Assembly: GCA_022702195.1 (NCBI GenBank)
Contig: JAKONB010000346.1
Coordinates: 1-6,598 of the forward strand
Direction: 5' to 3'
Length of the DNA: 6,598 nt
Origin: Beijerinckiaceae bacterium
Lineage (GTDB): Bacteria; Pseudomonadota; Alphaproteobacteria; Rhizobiales; Beijerinckiaceae
The position numbers and the translations under genes are program-made. Of this stretch, positions 5,402 to 6,598 are shown one piece after another (position 1 is the first letter of the stretch; every line of letters starts with the position of its first letter). Below the pieces are notes generated by a model. The model saw only the letters and a program-made list of their open reading frames with translations, made no database searches and was not told the DNA's origin.

Positions 5402-6598
5402 GGGGACGTGGCCCGCAGGCGGGCCAGCAGGGCCTCGTCGGCATAGCCGTCCGGGACCGTGCCGGCTCCCGCCTGGAAGGCCCGGATGGCGGCCCGGGTC
5501 CTGGGGCCGATCTTGCCGTCGATCCCGCCGGCGGAATGGCCGCGCTGCTCCAGGAGGGTCTGGAGTTCGGTGCGTTCCGGGTTGGTCAGGGGCCGGTCGC
5601 CGCGCGGCCAGTCCCGGGTGAAGGCGGGCGCCCCGCGCAGGCGGTCCGAGAGGTGCGCCACCGTCAGCCCGTAGGCCAGTGCGGTGTTGTAGCGCAGGAT
5701 GACCCGGAAGTTCGGCAGGAGCAGGAAGGCCGGCCCCCGCGCCCCGGCCGGCACCACCAGGGTGGCCCGCCGGGTCTCGTCCGCCCCGGGGCGGGGCCGG
5801 GCCGGCACCACGCCGAGATTCCGCCATTCGGACAGGCTGCGCTCGGTGGTCTCGTCGGCCAGGGCGTGGTCGAACCCTTCGGGCAGCAGCACCTCCTCGC
5901 CCCAGGCCTCGCCCGGGCGCCAGCCCATCGTCCTGAGGTAGTTCGCCGTGGAGGCGAGGGCGTCCGGCACCGAGGTCCAGATGTCGCGCCGTCCGTCCCC
6001 GTCGAAATCCACCGCATGGGCGTCGTAGACCGTCGGCATGAACTGGGTGTGGCCCATGGCGCCGGCCCAGGAGCCGGTGAGGCGTTCGGGCGGCGCGTCG
6101 CCGCGGGCGAGGATGCCGAGCGCCGCCAGCAACTCGGTGCGCCAGTAATCGGCGCGGGTATCGTCGCCGCAGGCGAGGGTCGCCAGGGAGCGCACCACCG
6201 GGCGCACGATGCCGGCATCCTCCAGCACCGTGCCGTAATGCGATTCGACGCCCCAGAAGGCCACGAGGGTGTCACGGTCGACCCCGTAGCGCGCCTCGAT
6301 CCCGTCGAGCACCGTCGCCCAGTCCCGCAGCTTGCGCTGGCCCTCGGCGATCCGCGCCGCGTCGATCGTGGCGTCGAGATAGGCCCAGATCGGCTTGACG
6401 AATTCCGACTGGTTCCGGGTCGCCGCGAGCACGGCCGGGTCGGCCGACAGGCCGGAAAGCTGCGCGTCGATCACGCCCTGGGACACGCCGCGTGACCGTG
6501 CCGCGGTGGCGATGGCGTCGCGGCATTCCGCGAAGGTTGGCCGCTCCGGCGGGGGGGCGGGCGACGGGGGCGCTTGCCCGGCGGCCCCAGCCGCCGAG
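5398..6598 (-). CDS. Lytic murein transglycosylase, MltB type, with peptidoglycan-binding domain (5' end outside window)
   Basis: A periplasmic enzyme (GH103, MltB/Slt35-like) that cleaves the MurNAc-GlcNAc bond of peptidoglycan, forming 1,6-anhydroMurNAc. The frame stays open to the right edge, giving 399 visible residues, so the GTG at 6486 is internal. The extra N-terminal part is an Ala/Pro-rich stretch (about 1-20), then TFAECRDAIATAARSRGVSQ, which resembles the start of the mature MltB domain. The signal peptide or lipobox would lie beyond the edge. Counting from the first visible codon: catalytic Glu E118 in WGVESHYGT (codon 6246-6244); GSWAGAMGHTQFMP about 175-188; an EF-hand-like VDFDGDGRRDIW (196-207), the calcium-loop position in Slt35; and RYNTALAYGLTVAHLSDRL (302-320). 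A C-terminal PG_binding_1 domain spans about 337-397, with GIDGKIGPRTRAAIRAFQ. It overlaps the downstream AEC gene by 4 bp. All expected catalytic features are intact. Confidence 0.95.
   Translation of the reverse strand, partial: SAAGAAGQAPPSPAPPPERPTFAECRDAIATAARSRGVSQGVIDAQLSGLSADPAVLAATRNQSEFVKPIWAYLDATIDAARIAEGQRKLRDWATVLDGIEARYGVDRDTLVAFWGVESHYGTVLEDAGIVRPVVRSLATLACGDDTRADYWRTELLAALGILARGDAPPERLTGSWAGAMGHTQFMPTVYDAHAVDFDGDGRRDIWTSVPDALASTANYLRTMGWRPGEAWGEEVLLPEGFDHALADETTERSLSEWRNLGVVPARPRPGADETRRATLVVPAGARGPAFLLLPNFRVILRYNTALAYGLTVAHLSDRLRGAPAFTRDWPRGDRPLTNPERTELQTLLEQRGHSAGGIDGKIGPRTRAAIRAFQAGAGTVPDGYADEALLARLRATSP

Noticed and set aside
4244..5446. A 400-codon + frame across the DUF502 start and the AEC gene
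   Set aside because: The Gly/Asp/Gln/Arg-rich product has no family features and lies opposite a clear ten-helix transporter.
6484..6486. GTG as the start of the transglycosylase
   Set aside because: The frame continues without a stop to the right edge and encodes a credible Ala/Pro-rich linker and the FAEC-type beginning of the mature domain, so the true start is outside the window.

Overview
The window is very GC-rich, with G/C strongly favoured at third codon positions. It looks like a chromosomal segment of an alphaproteobacterium. The protein styles and a palindromic intergenic repeat suggest Rhizobiales, perhaps Methylobacteriaceae; this assignment is inference from memory, not from a search. 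I see no tRNA, rRNA, CRISPR array, transposase, integrase or phage gene.

Layout, left to right. (1) The 3' end of recG on the + strand, cut by the left edge. (2) A 247-bp intergenic stretch with two near-identical 46-bp palindromic repeats, starting 1 bp after the recG stop, followed by a strong bulged hairpin. (3) A complete 826-residue cytosolic PAS-GGDEF-EAL protein on the + strand. (4) A 33-bp junction with a gene coming the other way; an 11-bp perfect inverted repeat there contains both stop codons. (5) On the - strand, a 275-residue DUF502 membrane protein. (6) A 100-bp gap holding a perfect 10-bp hairpin just after the next gene's stop, and a weak candidate promoter. (7) On the - strand, a 309-residue AEC-family (auxin efflux carrier-like) transporter with a GTG start. 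(8) On the - strand, a periplasmic MltB-type lytic transglycosylase with a C-terminal peptidoglycan-binding domain. Its 5' end runs off the right edge.

How the genes relate. The transglycosylase and the AEC transporter overlap by 4 bp (GTGA) and are very probably one transcript with coupled translation. DUF502 lies downstream on the same strand but is separated from them by a hairpin. recG and the c-di-GMP gene share a strand but are separated by repeats and hairpins, so they are probably independent units.

The most informative result is in the GGDEF-EAL protein. Its cyclase active site looks intact, but the inhibitory I-site is disrupted by a Gly-rich insertion. The EAL domain keeps its EAL signature and several catalytic residues, yet lacks the metal-ligand Asn, the loop-6 Glu and the KID Asp. 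It is predicted to act mainly as a diguanylate cyclase or c-di-GMP-responsive regulator rather than a working phosphodiesterase. I found no convincing new multi-gene system; this is mostly ordinary core chromosome.
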